From positions 1 to 16,918 of the forward strand of contig DLBG01000001.1 of assembly GCA_002494135.1 (NCBI GenBank): a stretch of 16,918 nt of DNA, read 5' to 3'. The notes under the pieces were generated by a model that saw only the letters and a list, made by a program, of their open reading frames with translations, had not been told where the DNA came from and made no database searches. A program made the translations under genes and the position numbers. The stretch comes from Lachnospiraceae bacterium UBA7027. Lineage in GTDB: Bacteria; Bacillota; Clostridia; Lachnospirales; Lachnospiraceae. Below, piece by piece: positions 7,191 through 15,841 of this stretch. How positions within the stretch are numbered: the first letter of the stretch is position 1; each line of letters opens with the position of its first letter.

Positions 7191-9152
7191 ATGGATGAAA
7201 AAGATGAGGTTCTCTATTTAAGAGAACAGATTCGACAACTGAAAAAAGAAAACAGGGAACTTCATTCAAAGTTAAATCTGTCGGAGGCTTCCAGAGAGGA
7301 AGCCCAGGAGAATCTGCAGCGTATTAAAGGCAGTTTTGCGTGGAAACTCTTAAAACCGGCCAGAGTGATTCATTTTGCATTTGTTCGTCTGGGACATTAC
7401 AGAACTCCCGCAAAAATCAAGGCAAGGATGCGTTACAAGCGTCTGGAGAAAAAGTCCTATGAACTTCTCGGTACCGGATCGTTTCCGAGTGAACAGGAGC
7501 GGACGAGGCAGGAAAACGAGGTATTTGAAGAAAAGCTTGTTTTCTCCATTCTGGTACCTTTGTACAATACGCCGGAGAATTATTTGAAGGACATGATCGA
7601 TTCCGTCTGTGCGCAGACCTATGCACAGTGGGAACTCTGTCTTGCCGACGGCTCCGATGCGGAGCATGCATATGTGGAAAGAATTTGCGGGGAATATGCA
7701 AAAAAAGATCCCCGGATCCGCTATCAGAAACTTGCAAAGAACGAAGGCATATCCGGGAACACCAACGCCTGCTATCGTATGGCGACGGGAGACTACATCG
7801 GATTGTTTGACCATGACGATATCCTGCATCCCTGTGCTTTTTACGAATATCGGAAAGCCATCGAACAAAAGGGCGCGGATTATGTATATTGTGATGAAGT
7901 CACCTTTACGGGAGACTCCATCAATAACATGATTACCCTGCATTTCAAACCGGATTACGCACTGGATACACTCAGGGCAAACAACTACATTTGTCATTTC
8001 TCTTTGTTCAAAAGAAGTCTGCTTGCGGAAACGGATCTGTTCCGCACCGAGTTTGACGGAAGCCAGGATCATGACATGATTTTAAGACTGACCACACTTG
8101 CTAGGAAGGTGGAACATGTTCCGAAAGTCCTGTATTACTGGAGAGCTCATCCGGGCAGCGTGGCCAGCAGTATCGATGCAAAACTGTATGCGGTTGATGC
8201 GGCCAAACGTGCGGTGGAAGATCACTTAAGCCATTACGGTATTTACAATACGACCATTACCAGTACGAGGGCGTTCGAAACGATTTTCCGTCTGCAGTAC
8301 GATTTGGTGACGGACGGTAAAGTATCCGTTGTTCTGCCGGCGGATCTCGGAAATGGCTGGAGGGACTGTCTGGATACCCTGATCAAGAGGGAGGATATTG
8401 CGGGAGAAATCCTTATCCTCACGGCAAATCCCGATAAAGAAGAATTCCGTGAGGCCTGTTTAAATCCGGTGGTTCATATCGTGAAAACCTCCGGCGAACA
8501 AAGTATTCCGGCACTTTACAATGCCGGTGCAAAGACTGCCGCGGGAGAATACCTGTTCTTCCTCCATCCGGATGTTCGTATCCGTACGGACGATTTTATC
8601 AAGGAACTACTGATGTTCGTACAGAGAAACGATGTCGGTGCAGCGGGCGGAAAGCTTCTGTTCGCGGACAAAACCGTTCAGCATGCCGGTGTTGTAATCG
8701 GCATCGGACCGATGAAAACAGCCGGCTGCGTGCATTACAAGTGGGAATACAGCCACATCGGATACATGGGAAGACTCTGTTATGCGCAGAATATGTCGGC
8801 CGTTACCGGCCCGGCAATGCTGGTTAAGAAGTCCGATTTTGAAAAGGCGGGCGGATTTGATACAGGGTTTGAGGTCTACTATGATGTCGACTTTTGTTTA
8901 AAACTTCGCCGTCTGGGACTTTTAAATGTGTTTACTCCTTTTGCGGAAGGATTTTACGGGCATGAAGCATTTGCTCCGGTTTCCGAAAAAGAAGAAGATA
9001 AAGCGAATTACGAAAAAGAATCCGAGAGTTTTAGGGAGAAATGGAAGGCAGAACTTGAGGCGGGAGATCCGTATTACAACGTCAATTTCAGCCGCAACAG
9101 TCTGGATTTCTCATTAAAATGCATCGAGGATGGAAAAGGAGAGAAGCTATGA
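7191..9152 (+). CDS. Tandem-domain GT2 glycosyltransferase (RfbC-like)
   Basis: The 653-residue product opens with a coiled coil (about 5-47), then a basic linker. The first GT2 domain (117-340) is intact: FSILVPLYN 118-126, LADGSD 151-156, FDHDD 206-210, NNYICHF 264-270 and DGSQDHD 289-295. The second (about 377-595) keeps the fold marks VSVVLPAD 378-385, GGFD 554-557 and YYDVDFC 563-569, but its metal site reads HPD at 459-461 and its diphosphate-binding segment is poorly conserved, so it may have weak or altered activity. It is probably a chain-elongating, perhaps rhamnosyl, transferase. ATG 7191 has only a distant site (AAGGA 12 nt upstream, overlapping the previous stop). The stop overlaps the mutase start by 4 nt (ATGA). 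Confidence 0.89.
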   Translation: MDEKDEVLYLREQIRQLKKENRELHSKLNLSEASREEAQENLQRIKGSFAWKLLKPARVIHFAFVRLGHYRTPAKIKARMRYKRLEKKSYELLGTGSFPSEQERTRQENEVFEEKLVFSILVPLYNTPENYLKDMIDSVCAQTYAQWELCLADGSDAEHAYVERICGEYAKKDPRIRYQKLAKNEGISGNTNACYRMATGDYIGLFDHDDILHPCAFYEYRKAIEQKGADYVYCDEVTFTGDSINNMITLHFKPDYALDTLRANNYICHFSLFKRSLLAETDLFRTEFDGSQDHDMILRLTTLARKVEHVPKVLYYWRAHPGSVASSIDAKLYAVDAAKRAVEDHLSHYGIYNTTITSTRAFETIFRLQYDLVTDGKVSVVLPADLGNGWRDCLDTLIKREDIAGEILILTANPDKEEFREACLNPVVHIVKTSGEQSIPALYNAGAKTAAGEYLFFLHPDVRIRTDDFIKELLMFVQRNDVGAAGGKLLFADKTVQHAGVVIGIGPMKTAGCVHYKWEYSHIGYMGRLCYAQNMSAVTGPAMLVKKSDFEKAGGFDTGFEVYYDVDFCLKLRRLGLLNVFTPFAEGFYGHEAFAPVSEKEEDKANYEKESESFREKWKAELEAGDPYYNVNFSRNSLDFSLKCIEDGKGEKL

Positions 9153-10870
9153 GTTACAAAGAACAATTCAATTTCTGGCTTGCGGATGATTATTTCGACG
9201 CAAAAACAAAAGAGGAATTACTTTCGATTCGAAACGATGAAAAAGAAGTGGAGGATCGATTCTATAAGGATTTGGAATTCGGTACCGGCGGTCTGCGCGG
9301 AGTAATCGGTGCCGGTACGAACCGCATGAACATTTATACCGTAAGAAAGGCTTCTCAGGGTCTGGCCAATTATATTTTAAAGAACGACGGACAGGACCGC
9401 GGAGTTGCCATTGCATACGATTCGAGAAGAATGTCTCCGGAGTTTGCCGATGAAGCGGCGCTCTGCCTTGCGGCAAACGGAATCAAGACGTATGTTTTCG
9501 ATTCGCTTCGTCCTACTCCCGAGCTTTCCTTTGCGCTTCGTACCTTAAAATGTATGGCAGGAATTGTTGTGACGGCAAGCCACAATCCGCCGGAATACAA
9601 CGGTTACAAGGTTTATTGGGAAGACGGTGCTCAGGTTACCCCTCCTCACGACGTAAACATTATCGGAGAGGTGAATGCAATTACCGATTATCATACCGTT
9701 AAAACCATGGACAAGAAGGATGCCGAGGCAGCCGGTCTTTACAATGTCATCGGCAGTGAAATCGATGATCTCTACATGGCGGAATTAAAGAAACAGATTA
9801 TTCATCCGGAAGTCATCAAAGAGGTTGCCGAGGATATTAAAATCGTTTACACGCCGTTCCACGGAACCGGAAACATCCCTGTTCGCAGAATTTTAAGCGA
9901 GCTTGGATTTAAGAATGTTTATGTGGTTCCCGAGCAGGAACTGCCCGATCCCGATTTTACAACGCTGGATTATCCGAATCCCGAAGATCCCAAGGCTTTC
10001 ACACTAGCTTTGAAACTTGCGAAGGAAAAGGGTGCTGATATTGTAATGGCAACGGACCCGGATGCCGACAGACTCGGAATCTACGCACTTGACAGCAAGA
10101 GCGGCGAATATATTCCGTTCACCGGAAACATGTCCGGTATGCTGATTGCGGAATACATTCTTCGAGAGAGAAAGGCAAACGGAACCATGCCGGAGAATCC
10201 CGCACTGGTTACCACCATTGTTACCACCAACCTTGCAAAGGCCATCACTGCATCTTACGGGGTGAAGGAAATCGAGACGCTGACCGGATTTAAATACATC
10301 GGAGAACAGATTAAAATCTTCGAACAGACTGGCTGCAACAATTATGTTTTCGGTCTGGAAGAGTCGTACGGATGTCTTGCCGGAACCCATGCAAGAGATA
10401 AGGATGCGGTTGTTGCGGTTATGTGTTTGAGTGAAGTTGCCGCATGGTGCAAGAAGAACGGCATTACCCTCTGGGATATGATGATTGATATATACGAGAA
10501 ATACGGTTACTACAAGGAAACCCAGTATGCCATCTCCAAGAAGGGTAAGGAAGGTTTGGAAGAGATTGCAGCCATGATGGAGAAGCTTCGCAGCAATCCT
10601 CCGAAGGAATTTGGCGCATGGAAGGTGAAAGAGTTCAGGGATTACAAGAAGGATTATCGGATTAATTACGAAACCGGCGAGGAAGGAAAAACCGGTCTTC
10701 CTTCTTCCAACGTTCTTTACTTTGACTTAAGCGACGATTCCTGGTGCTGTGCACGTCCTTCCGGAACGGAACCAAAGATTAAATTCTACATGGGTGTAAA
10801 GGGAACGAGCCTTGACGATGCGGCTGAGAAATTAAATGCTCTGACGGAAAGTCTGAAGAGCAAATTATAA
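9149..10870 (+). CDS. pgcA: Phosphohexomutase, phosphoglucomutase (PgcA-like) type
   Basis: The 573-residue protein has the length and motifs of bacterial alpha-phosphoglucomutases of the phosphohexomutase superfamily: GTGGLRG at 45-51, catalytic phosphoserine loop TASHNP at 142-147 (Ser144), Mg-binding DPDADR at 303-308, sugar-binding GLEES at 402-406 and phosphate-binding RPSGTEPK at 536-543. It interconverts glucose-6-phosphate and glucose-1-phosphate, supplying RmlA; mannose-phosphate activity cannot be excluded. The start is ATG 9149, with AAGGAG 7 nt upstream and an ATGA overlap with the preceding GT. An in-frame ATG at 9119 would add ten unconserved residues and lacks a good ribosome site. 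Placement inside a glycan operon suggests dedicated precursor supply. Confidence 0.95.
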   Translation: MSYKEQFNFWLADDYFDAKTKEELLSIRNDEKEVEDRFYKDLEFGTGGLRGVIGAGTNRMNIYTVRKASQGLANYILKNDGQDRGVAIAYDSRRMSPEFADEAALCLAANGIKTYVFDSLRPTPELSFALRTLKCMAGIVVTASHNPPEYNGYKVYWEDGAQVTPPHDVNIIGEVNAITDYHTVKTMDKKDAEAAGLYNVIGSEIDDLYMAELKKQIIHPEVIKEVAEDIKIVYTPFHGTGNIPVRRILSELGFKNVYVVPEQELPDPDFTTLDYPNPEDPKAFTLALKLAKEKGADIVMATDPDADRLGIYALDSKSGEYIPFTGNMSGMLIAEYILRERKANGTMPENPALVTTIVTTNLAKAITASYGVKEIETLTGFKYIGEQIKIFEQTGCNNYVFGLEESYGCLAGTHARDKDAVVAVMCLSEVAAWCKKNGITLWDMMIDIYEKYGYYKETQYAISKKGKEGLEEIAAMMEKLRSNPPKEFGAWKVKEFRDYKKDYRINYETGEEGKTGLPSSNVLYFDLSDDSWCCARPSGTEPKIKFYMGVKGTSLDDAAEKLNALTESLKSKL

Positions 10871-10890
10871 AGCAAACGTAAAGGGGAACG

Positions 10891-12177
10891 GTGATTCTTA
10901 TGGGAATCAAGCAAAGAATCGATCAGACAAAACGGTATTACAAACGTAACGGCTTTGCCAAAACGGCAGTGGCCGTTACGGAAAGGGTATTCACAAGGGA
11001 AAATCCCGATTTTAAGTATTCACAGACCTCGGGAGAGGAACTGGCACACCAGCAGGAAGTCAGCGTGGAAAAAGGACCGTTAATCAGCGTTCTAGTGCCT
11101 GCTTTTGAAACGAAGGAAAAATATTTCATCGAACTGATTGACTGCATGCTCAGACAGACCTATCCCAATTGGGAACTGATTATTGCGGATGCATCTGCGG
11201 ACGGAAATCTGGAGAAACTCATCATAAAGGATGAGAGAATCCGTTATATAAAGCTGCCCGCAAACCGCGGAATTTCCAACAACACAAACGAAGCGCTGAA
11301 AGCGGCAACGGGCGAATATATCGGACTACTGGATCATGACGATGTGCTGACGCTGGATTGCCTTTATTATGTGGCGAAAGCGGCGGTCAGGTACAATCCC
11401 GCCTTCATCTATTCCGATGAGGACAAAGCGGATGAGGATATGCATCATTTCTTTGAGCCGAACCGCAAGAAAAAACTGAATCTGGATCTTTTGCTTACAA
11501 ACAACTATATCTGTCATTTCCTTGTACTGCGCGCCGATTTGATGAAAAAGTTAAAATTCAGACCGCAGTACGACGGAAGCCAGGATTACGATCTGGTGCT
11601 TCGCGCGGCGGATTACGCCATAGTCAACGACGAGGAAGTGGTTCATATTCCGAGAATTCTGTATCACTGGAGAACGCATGAAGGTTCCACCGCCATCAAC
11701 ACGGATTCAAAGAACTATGCTTATGAAAACGGGAAAAAAGCGGTCGAGGATTTCTGCAAATCCAAGAACTGGGAAGTGGTGGTCAATGATACGCCGCACC
11801 TCGGCTTTCATCATTTGTATTACTATCCGGATATTTTTGCAAACCGTCCGGAGGTCGGTGCCGTTGCGGGGCCCATTTATTCCATGGGCAGAATCAGCGG
11901 CGGGGCCATGCAGCATGACGGGACGTTATTTTACAAGGATCTTCCCATCGGTTATACCGGATATCTGCACAGGGCATCCCTGCAGCAGGAGATTCCCGTG
12001 GGAGACGTGCGCAACATGAAGGTTCGCAAGGAACTGCAGGACCTTTACGATGAAGTGGTGGGTGATCCGAAGAAACTGACTAAGCAGGATGCGGTTCAAA
12101 AGAGCATCACGTTCTGCCGTAAAATGCGGGAAAAGGGCTATATGTGCGTATATGAGCCCACGTTGAAGAAGGGATAG
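10891..12177 (+). CDS. GT2 glycosyltransferase with remnant second domain
   Basis: In this 428-residue product the GT2 domain spans about 62-290: LISVLVPAF 64-72, IIADAS 97-102, LDHDD 147-151, YSDEDK 174-179, NNYICHF 204-210 and YDGSQDYD 227-234. It closely resembles the first domain of the 7191-9152 product, so the two are paralogues. Residues 315-390 (RPEVGAVAGPIY at 319-330, then AMQHDGTLFYKD) look like the middle of a second GT2 domain without its nucleotide-binding opening or DXD motif, so the tail is probably not catalytic. GTG 10891 is chosen because AAAGGGGA (10880-10887) is well spaced for it; the in-frame ATG at 10900 is an alternative, with 12 nt or more of spacing. Sugar specificity is unknown. 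Confidence 0.87.
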   Translation: MILMGIKQRIDQTKRYYKRNGFAKTAVAVTERVFTRENPDFKYSQTSGEELAHQQEVSVEKGPLISVLVPAFETKEKYFIELIDCMLRQTYPNWELIIADASADGNLEKLIIKDERIRYIKLPANRGISNNTNEALKAATGEYIGLLDHDDVLTLDCLYYVAKAAVRYNPAFIYSDEDKADEDMHHFFEPNRKKKLNLDLLLTNNYICHFLVLRADLMKKLKFRPQYDGSQDYDLVLRAADYAIVNDEEVVHIPRILYHWRTHEGSTAINTDSKNYAYENGKKAVEDFCKSKNWEVVVNDTPHLGFHHLYYYPDIFANRPEVGAVAGPIYSMGRISGGAMQHDGTLFYKDLPIGYTGYLHRASLQQEIPVGDVRNMKVRKELQDLYDEVVGDPKKLTKQDAVQKSITFCRKMREKGYMCVYEPTLKKG

Positions 12178-12180
12178 AAG

Positions 12181-13152
12181 ATGTCCTTAATTTCCATTGT
12201 TATTCCAAATTATAACGGAAGCGCCTTTTTAAAAGGATGTCTGGACTCGTTGCAGAATCAGACCATGCAGGATTTTGATATCTGCGTGGTGGATGATGCC
12301 TCTACGGAGGAAAGTCTGCAGAGCCTGGTTTATTCCTATCCCAGAGCGAGATATATTCAGAGAACCGTAAACGGCGGCTTCTCTGCGGCGGTAAACGACG
12401 GAATCCGGGCAACCACGGCACCTTTCATTATTCTATTGAACAATGACGCCACTGTGGCCAGCGATTTTGTGGAAAAGCTTTACAAGGCCATTGAACCACG
12501 GCCGAGCTGTTTCTCCGCACAGGCCAAGCTTGTCAGTATGTACAATCAGACACTGATTGACGATGCGGGGGATTTTTATACCACACTCGGCTGGGCATTC
12601 GCCAGAGGTAAGGGCAGGAGTGTTGCGGATTTTATTTTCCGAAGCAATGTTTTTGCGGCCTGTGCGGGCGCAGCCATTTACCGGAGGGAAGGCTTTGATA
12701 AAATCGGTCTGTTTGACGAAGAGCACTTCTGCTACCTGGAAGATATCGACATCGGTTATCGTGCGAAACTGTACGGCTTTTATAATTTCTACGAACCCAC
12801 GGCCATCTGCTACCATGCCGGAAGCGGAACGTCGGGATCTCAGTATAACGAATTCAAAGTAAAACTTTCCGCAAGGAATACCATTTATCTGGCATATAAA
12901 AACCAGCTGCCCTGGCAGAAGGTTGTTAATGCGCCCTCCATGTGGCTCGGGCGTATCATCAAAAGGTCGTTTTTTGCCAAAAGAGGCCTTCTCGAAGCCT
13001 ATAACGAAGGCGTAAAAGAAGGCAAGGCCTTTATCAGGACGCCGGAAGCTGCGGCGCACAAGGTGAATTTTACTTCCCAGATGCATTCCCGTTCTTTTGA
13101 AATCCAGTGGGAAATGTTTGTGGGAACCTTACGAAGAATTTTTAATTTCTGA
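12181..13152 (+). CDS. Single-domain GT2 glycosyltransferase (WbbL/rhamnosyltransferase-like)
   Basis: The 323-residue protein has the compact layout of WbbL-type transferases, which often use dTDP-L-rhamnose. Motifs are ISIVIPNYNG 4-13, VVDDAST 36-42, GGFSAAVNDG 65-74, LLNNDA metal site 85-90, CAGAAIYRRE at 161-170, YLEDIDIGYR 175-184 and His202 in YHAGS. The C-terminal 90 residues are basic with aromatic patches, suggesting peripheral membrane contact. It starts 3 nt after the preceding stop with AAGGGA 6 nt upstream, so translation is probably coupled. Rhamnose as donor is suggested by the family and the rml genes, not shown. Confidence 0.89.
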   Translation: MSLISIVIPNYNGSAFLKGCLDSLQNQTMQDFDICVVDDASTEESLQSLVYSYPRARYIQRTVNGGFSAAVNDGIRATTAPFIILLNNDATVASDFVEKLYKAIEPRPSCFSAQAKLVSMYNQTLIDDAGDFYTTLGWAFARGKGRSVADFIFRSNVFAACAGAAIYRREGFDKIGLFDEEHFCYLEDIDIGYRAKLYGFYNFYEPTAICYHAGSGTSGSQYNEFKVKLSARNTIYLAYKNQLPWQKVVNAPSMWLGRIIKRSFFAKRGLLEAYNEGVKEGKAFIRTPEAAAHKVNFTSQMHSRSFEIQWEMFVGTLRRIFNF

Positions 13153-13153
13153 C

Positions 13154-13169
13154 GGGAGATGGGGACTTG
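13154..13169 (+). promoter_or_regulatory. Ribosome binding site that decides a TTG start
   Basis: GGGAG at 13154-13158 lies 8 nt before TTG 13167. The nearby ATG at 13159 is out of frame, and the first in-frame ATG codes for residue 65, inside the second membrane helix. TTG is therefore the supported start. Confidence 0.75.
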
Positions 13170-14564
13170 ATCAAAGACAATCAAACCTATTTTAATCGTC
13201 TTCACGTGGTTTTGGACGCGTTGATTACGGTCGGATCCTATATACTGGCATGGTTCCTTCGAATCGTGGTATTCAGCTCACCCGGAGAGGTTCTTCCCAA
13301 AGAGACGTATTTTGCGGCACTTTATTTTATTCTGCCCGGTTATCTGATTCTGTACTTTATGATGAATCTTTACCGTTCCAAGCGAAATTCCTCTTCCTGG
13401 AGAGAACTGGTCGATGTGGTAAGGGCGAATCTGGCCGGACTGATTTCCTTCTTCGTGATCCTTTACATCATCAATGAGCCGAACTTCTCGCGTTCGATGA
13501 TTGTGATTTTTACCGCGTTCAACATTTTCTTTATGATGCTGATGCGAAGGATTGTAAGGGGAATTTTAAGGTCCGTTCGCAAGAAGGGTTACAACTTAAA
13601 ACACATTCTTCTGGTGGGATATTCGAGAGCAACGGAGCAGTATATCGACCGGATTCTGGCAAATCCCGAGTGGGGCTATCATGTTTGCGGAATCCTTGAT
13701 GATGCCATTCCCGCCGGAACATTGTACCGTGATATCAAGGTTCTCGGAGGAATCGGCAATCTGGAATACATTCTTCCGGAGAATAAAATGGACGAAATCG
13801 CGATTACACTTTCCCTGTCGGATTACGATAAGCTGGAAGGCCTTGTAAATCTGTGCGAAAAATTCGGCGTACATACAAAGTTTATTCCGGATTACAACTC
13901 CGTCATTCCGTCCAGACCGTATACCGAGGATCTGATGGGACTTCCCGTGGTTAATATCAGGCGCGTTCCTCTGACCAATACCTTTAACTGGATTACCAAG
14001 AGGCTTGTGGATATCTTCGGTTCCCTGGTTGCCATCGTAGTCTTTTCACCGGTGATGCTCTTTGCGGCAATCGCCATTAAGATTCAGGACGGCGGCAAGG
14101 TGATTTTCAAACAGACCAGAGTCGGCCTGCATAACCGGGAGTTCGAAATGTATAAATTCCGCACCATGCGTCAGCAGACCGAAGCGGACGAGGCCAAGGG
14201 ATGGACCACAAAAGATGACGACAGGGTTACCAAAATCGGTAAATTCCTACGACGCACCAGTTTAGATGAGGTGCCTCAGTTTTTTAATATTTTAAAGGGA
14301 GACATGTCCCTGGTCGGTCCCAGACCGGAACGTCCCCAGTGGGTGGAGAAATTTAAGGAAGAAATTCCCCGTTACATGATCAAGCACCAGGTACGTCCGG
14401 GTCTTACAGGATGGGCACAGGTGAACGGATACCGTGGGGACACTTCCATCCGCAAGCGTATCGAGTATGACATTTATTATATTGAAAACTGGTCTTTGGG
14501 CTTTGATATTAAAATCCTGTTCCTGACGGTATTTAAGGGGTTTATTAATAAAAATGCCTATTAA
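13167..14564 (+). CDS. Polyprenyl-phosphate hexose-1-phosphate transferase (WbaP/WcaJ-like initiating enzyme)
   Basis: The 465-residue membrane protein has four N-terminal hydrophobic segments (about 13-35, 46-67, 86-103, 109-126), a Rossmann-like cytosolic domain (ILLVGYSRATEQYI from 147, ILDDA 176-180), a fifth membrane or re-entrant helix (283-305) and the bacterial sugar transferase domain. Hallmarks are KFRTM 330-334, the catalytic pair Asp367-Glu368 in SLDEVPQF, SLVGPRP 381-387 and RPGLTGWAQVNGYRG 410-424. It would transfer a hexose-1-phosphate from a UDP-sugar to undecaprenyl phosphate, starting the chain. The length is normal for full-length WcaJ-like proteins. Its start is a TTG with an upstream GGGAG. 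It ends the main operon, 117 nt before the LCP gene. The sugar (glucose or galactose, for example) cannot be told. Confidence 0.94.
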   Translation: MIKDNQTYFNRLHVVLDALITVGSYILAWFLRIVVFSSPGEVLPKETYFAALYFILPGYLILYFMMNLYRSKRNSSSWRELVDVVRANLAGLISFFVILYIINEPNFSRSMIVIFTAFNIFFMMLMRRIVRGILRSVRKKGYNLKHILLVGYSRATEQYIDRILANPEWGYHVCGILDDAIPAGTLYRDIKVLGGIGNLEYILPENKMDEIAITLSLSDYDKLEGLVNLCEKFGVHTKFIPDYNSVIPSRPYTEDLMGLPVVNIRRVPLTNTFNWITKRLVDIFGSLVAIVVFSPVMLFAAIAIKIQDGGKVIFKQTRVGLHNREFEMYKFRTMRQQTEADEAKGWTTKDDDRVTKIGKFLRRTSLDEVPQFFNILKGDMSLVGPRPERPQWVEKFKEEIPRYMIKHQVRPGLTGWAQVNGYRGDTSIRKRIEYDIYYIENWSLGFDIKILFLTVFKGFINKNAY

Positions 14565-14603
14565 AGCTTCCTTTCGGGATAAAGTCTTATGGAAGTTTAC
14601 ATC

Positions 14604-14632
14604 TTTACATAACATGGTTTCGGTAGTAAAAT
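14604..14632 (+). promoter_or_regulatory. Sigma-A-type promoter for the LCP gene
   Basis: TTTACA at 14604-14609 and TAAAAT at 14627-14632 are separated by exactly 17 nt, near the consensus for the housekeeping sigma factor. They lie in the 117-nt gap, the longest non-coding stretch between genes. The predicted transcript starts near 14639, leaving a leader of about 43 nt before ATG 14682. No operator-like palindrome is obvious. Position and match are seen; activity is inferred. Confidence 0.72.
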
Positions 14633-14681
14633 GTATTCGTATGTGTGTGTTTATTTTAATCCGAAACGGAGGATGTAGATA

Positions 14682-15788
14682 ATGTCTACAGGCTCAAAGA
14701 AGAAAAGCAAGAGACGCCTTAAAAAGAGAAAACTTGTGCTTCTGTTTGTCGAATTAATCGTAATGATTTTCGCAATCGTCGCACTGATTATAGTAATCAA
14801 AACAACCAATAAAGAAACCGGTATTCAGAATTTCGCATTAAACTCCGAAGACATTTCCGTAAGTTCGGAAATCAAGCAAAAAGTACAAACGGATGAGAAA
14901 TTCCAGAATTACACCAATATCGCATTCTTTGGCGTAGATGCCAGAAACAAGAAAGCAGACCTTTCCAGGACGACCCGAACAGACGTTATCATGATTTGTT
15001 CCATCAACAACACGACCAAGGATATAAAGCTTGCCAGCGTATATCGTGATACGTATCTCAACGTGGGAAACGACTCCTACAACAAGTGTAACTCCGCTTA
15101 TGCAAAGGGAGGCTACGAGCAGGCCATCAACATGCTGAACATGAACCTTGACCTTTACATGACCGATTTCATTACCGTCGGATTCCAGGGTGTCATCAGT
15201 GCGGTGGATGCAGTCGGCGGCGTGGATATTGATGTTACCCAGGCTGAGATTTCTTACTTAAACGATTATCAGGCTTCCATTTATGCAACGGAAGATAACC
15301 CGAGACTGATTACCGATTATGTTCCCGTAACGAAACCGGGTATGCAGACTTTAAACGGACAGCAGGCACTTGCTTATTGCCGTATCCGTGCCATCGGAAA
15401 CGACTTCCAGCGTACCGAGCGTCAGAGAGCGGTTCTTCAGCAGATCATGTTAAAAGCACAGCGCATGACACCTGCTCAGTTAAACCAGTTGGCAACCGAT
15501 GTTTTCCCTCTGATTGCAACATCCTTTACCTTTGATGAGCTGGTTTCCATGGTTGCGGGCGTAGGACAGTACAGGATAGTGGAAACAACAGGTTTCCCCT
15601 TTGACGGATATTATACAACCGGAATGATCGGATCGAAGGGAAGTTGCGTGGTACCTACCGATTTGAATCTGAATGTTATCAAACTGCATGAGTTCCTGTT
15701 CCCGGATGTGGAATACTCACCATCACAGGATGTGGTGACGTACAGCGAAAAAATACATGCCGATACGGCCCCGTATGTAGGGCGATGA
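14682..15788 (+). CDS. LytR-CpsA-Psr (LCP) family glycan-peptidoglycan ligase
   Basis: The 368-residue product has a very basic cytosolic tail (1-17), one membrane helix (about 18-40) and an extracellular LCP domain (about 75-260). Motifs are FFGVDAR 82-88, TRTDVIM 98-104, SVYRDTY 119-125 (most relatives have Pro where Tyr121 stands), ALAYCRIR 219-226 and the arginine-rich NDFQRTERQR 230-239. LCP enzymes transfer undecaprenyl-pyrophosphate-linked glycans such as teichoic acids and capsules to peptidoglycan. Here the natural substrate would be the glycan made by this locus. It lacks the extra C-terminal domain of some LytR proteins. GGAGG lies 9 nt before ATG 14682. It has its own promoter, and its stop codon touches a terminator hairpin, so it can be expressed apart from the main operon. 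Confidence 0.93.
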   Translation: MSTGSKKKSKRRLKKRKLVLLFVELIVMIFAIVALIIVIKTTNKETGIQNFALNSEDISVSSEIKQKVQTDEKFQNYTNIAFFGVDARNKKADLSRTTRTDVIMICSINNTTKDIKLASVYRDTYLNVGNDSYNKCNSAYAKGGYEQAINMLNMNLDLYMTDFITVGFQGVISAVDAVGGVDIDVTQAEISYLNDYQASIYATEDNPRLITDYVPVTKPGMQTLNGQQALAYCRIRAIGNDFQRTERQRAVLQQIMLKAQRMTPAQLNQLATDVFPLIATSFTFDELVSMVAGVGQYRIVETTGFPFDGYYTTGMIGSKGSCVVPTDLNLNVIKLHEFLFPDVEYSPSQDVVTYSEKIHADTAPYVGR

Positions 15789-15793
15789 AAATA

Positions 15794-15823
15794 GGGGATT
15801 GCCGCCAGGCAGTCCCCATTTTT
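15794..15823 (+). terminator. Intrinsic terminator directly after the LCP gene
   Basis: GGGGATTGCC at 15794-15803 pairs with GGCAGTCCCC at 15808-15817 (ten pairs, one of them T-G) around a GCCA loop. A run of five T follows at 15819-15823. The A run before the stem could also pair with the T run, lengthening the helix. It lies 5 nt after the LCP stop codon and only a few bases before the ribosome site of the next GT, so it could end transcription or act as an attenuator. Confidence 0.85.
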
Positions 15824-15841
15824 AATAGAGAGGGTCAGTTG

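Noticed and set aside
7350..8072. A 240-codon antisense open frame
   Set aside because: It lies opposite the conserved first GT2 domain of the 7191-9152 gene, gives a peptide with no recognisable motif, and has no flanking signals.
9119..9148. Earlier ATG for the phosphohexomutase
   Set aside because: It would add ten residues absent from the family pattern; ATG 9149 has AAGGAG at ideal spacing and an ATGA overlap with the preceding gene.
12433..13086. A 217-codon antisense open frame
   Set aside because: It lies within the WbbL-like GT gene, which has complete GT2 motifs.
14565..14590. Possible terminator after the sugar transferase
   Set aside because: The only hairpin I can draw (CTTT with AAAG) has four pairs and no T run.
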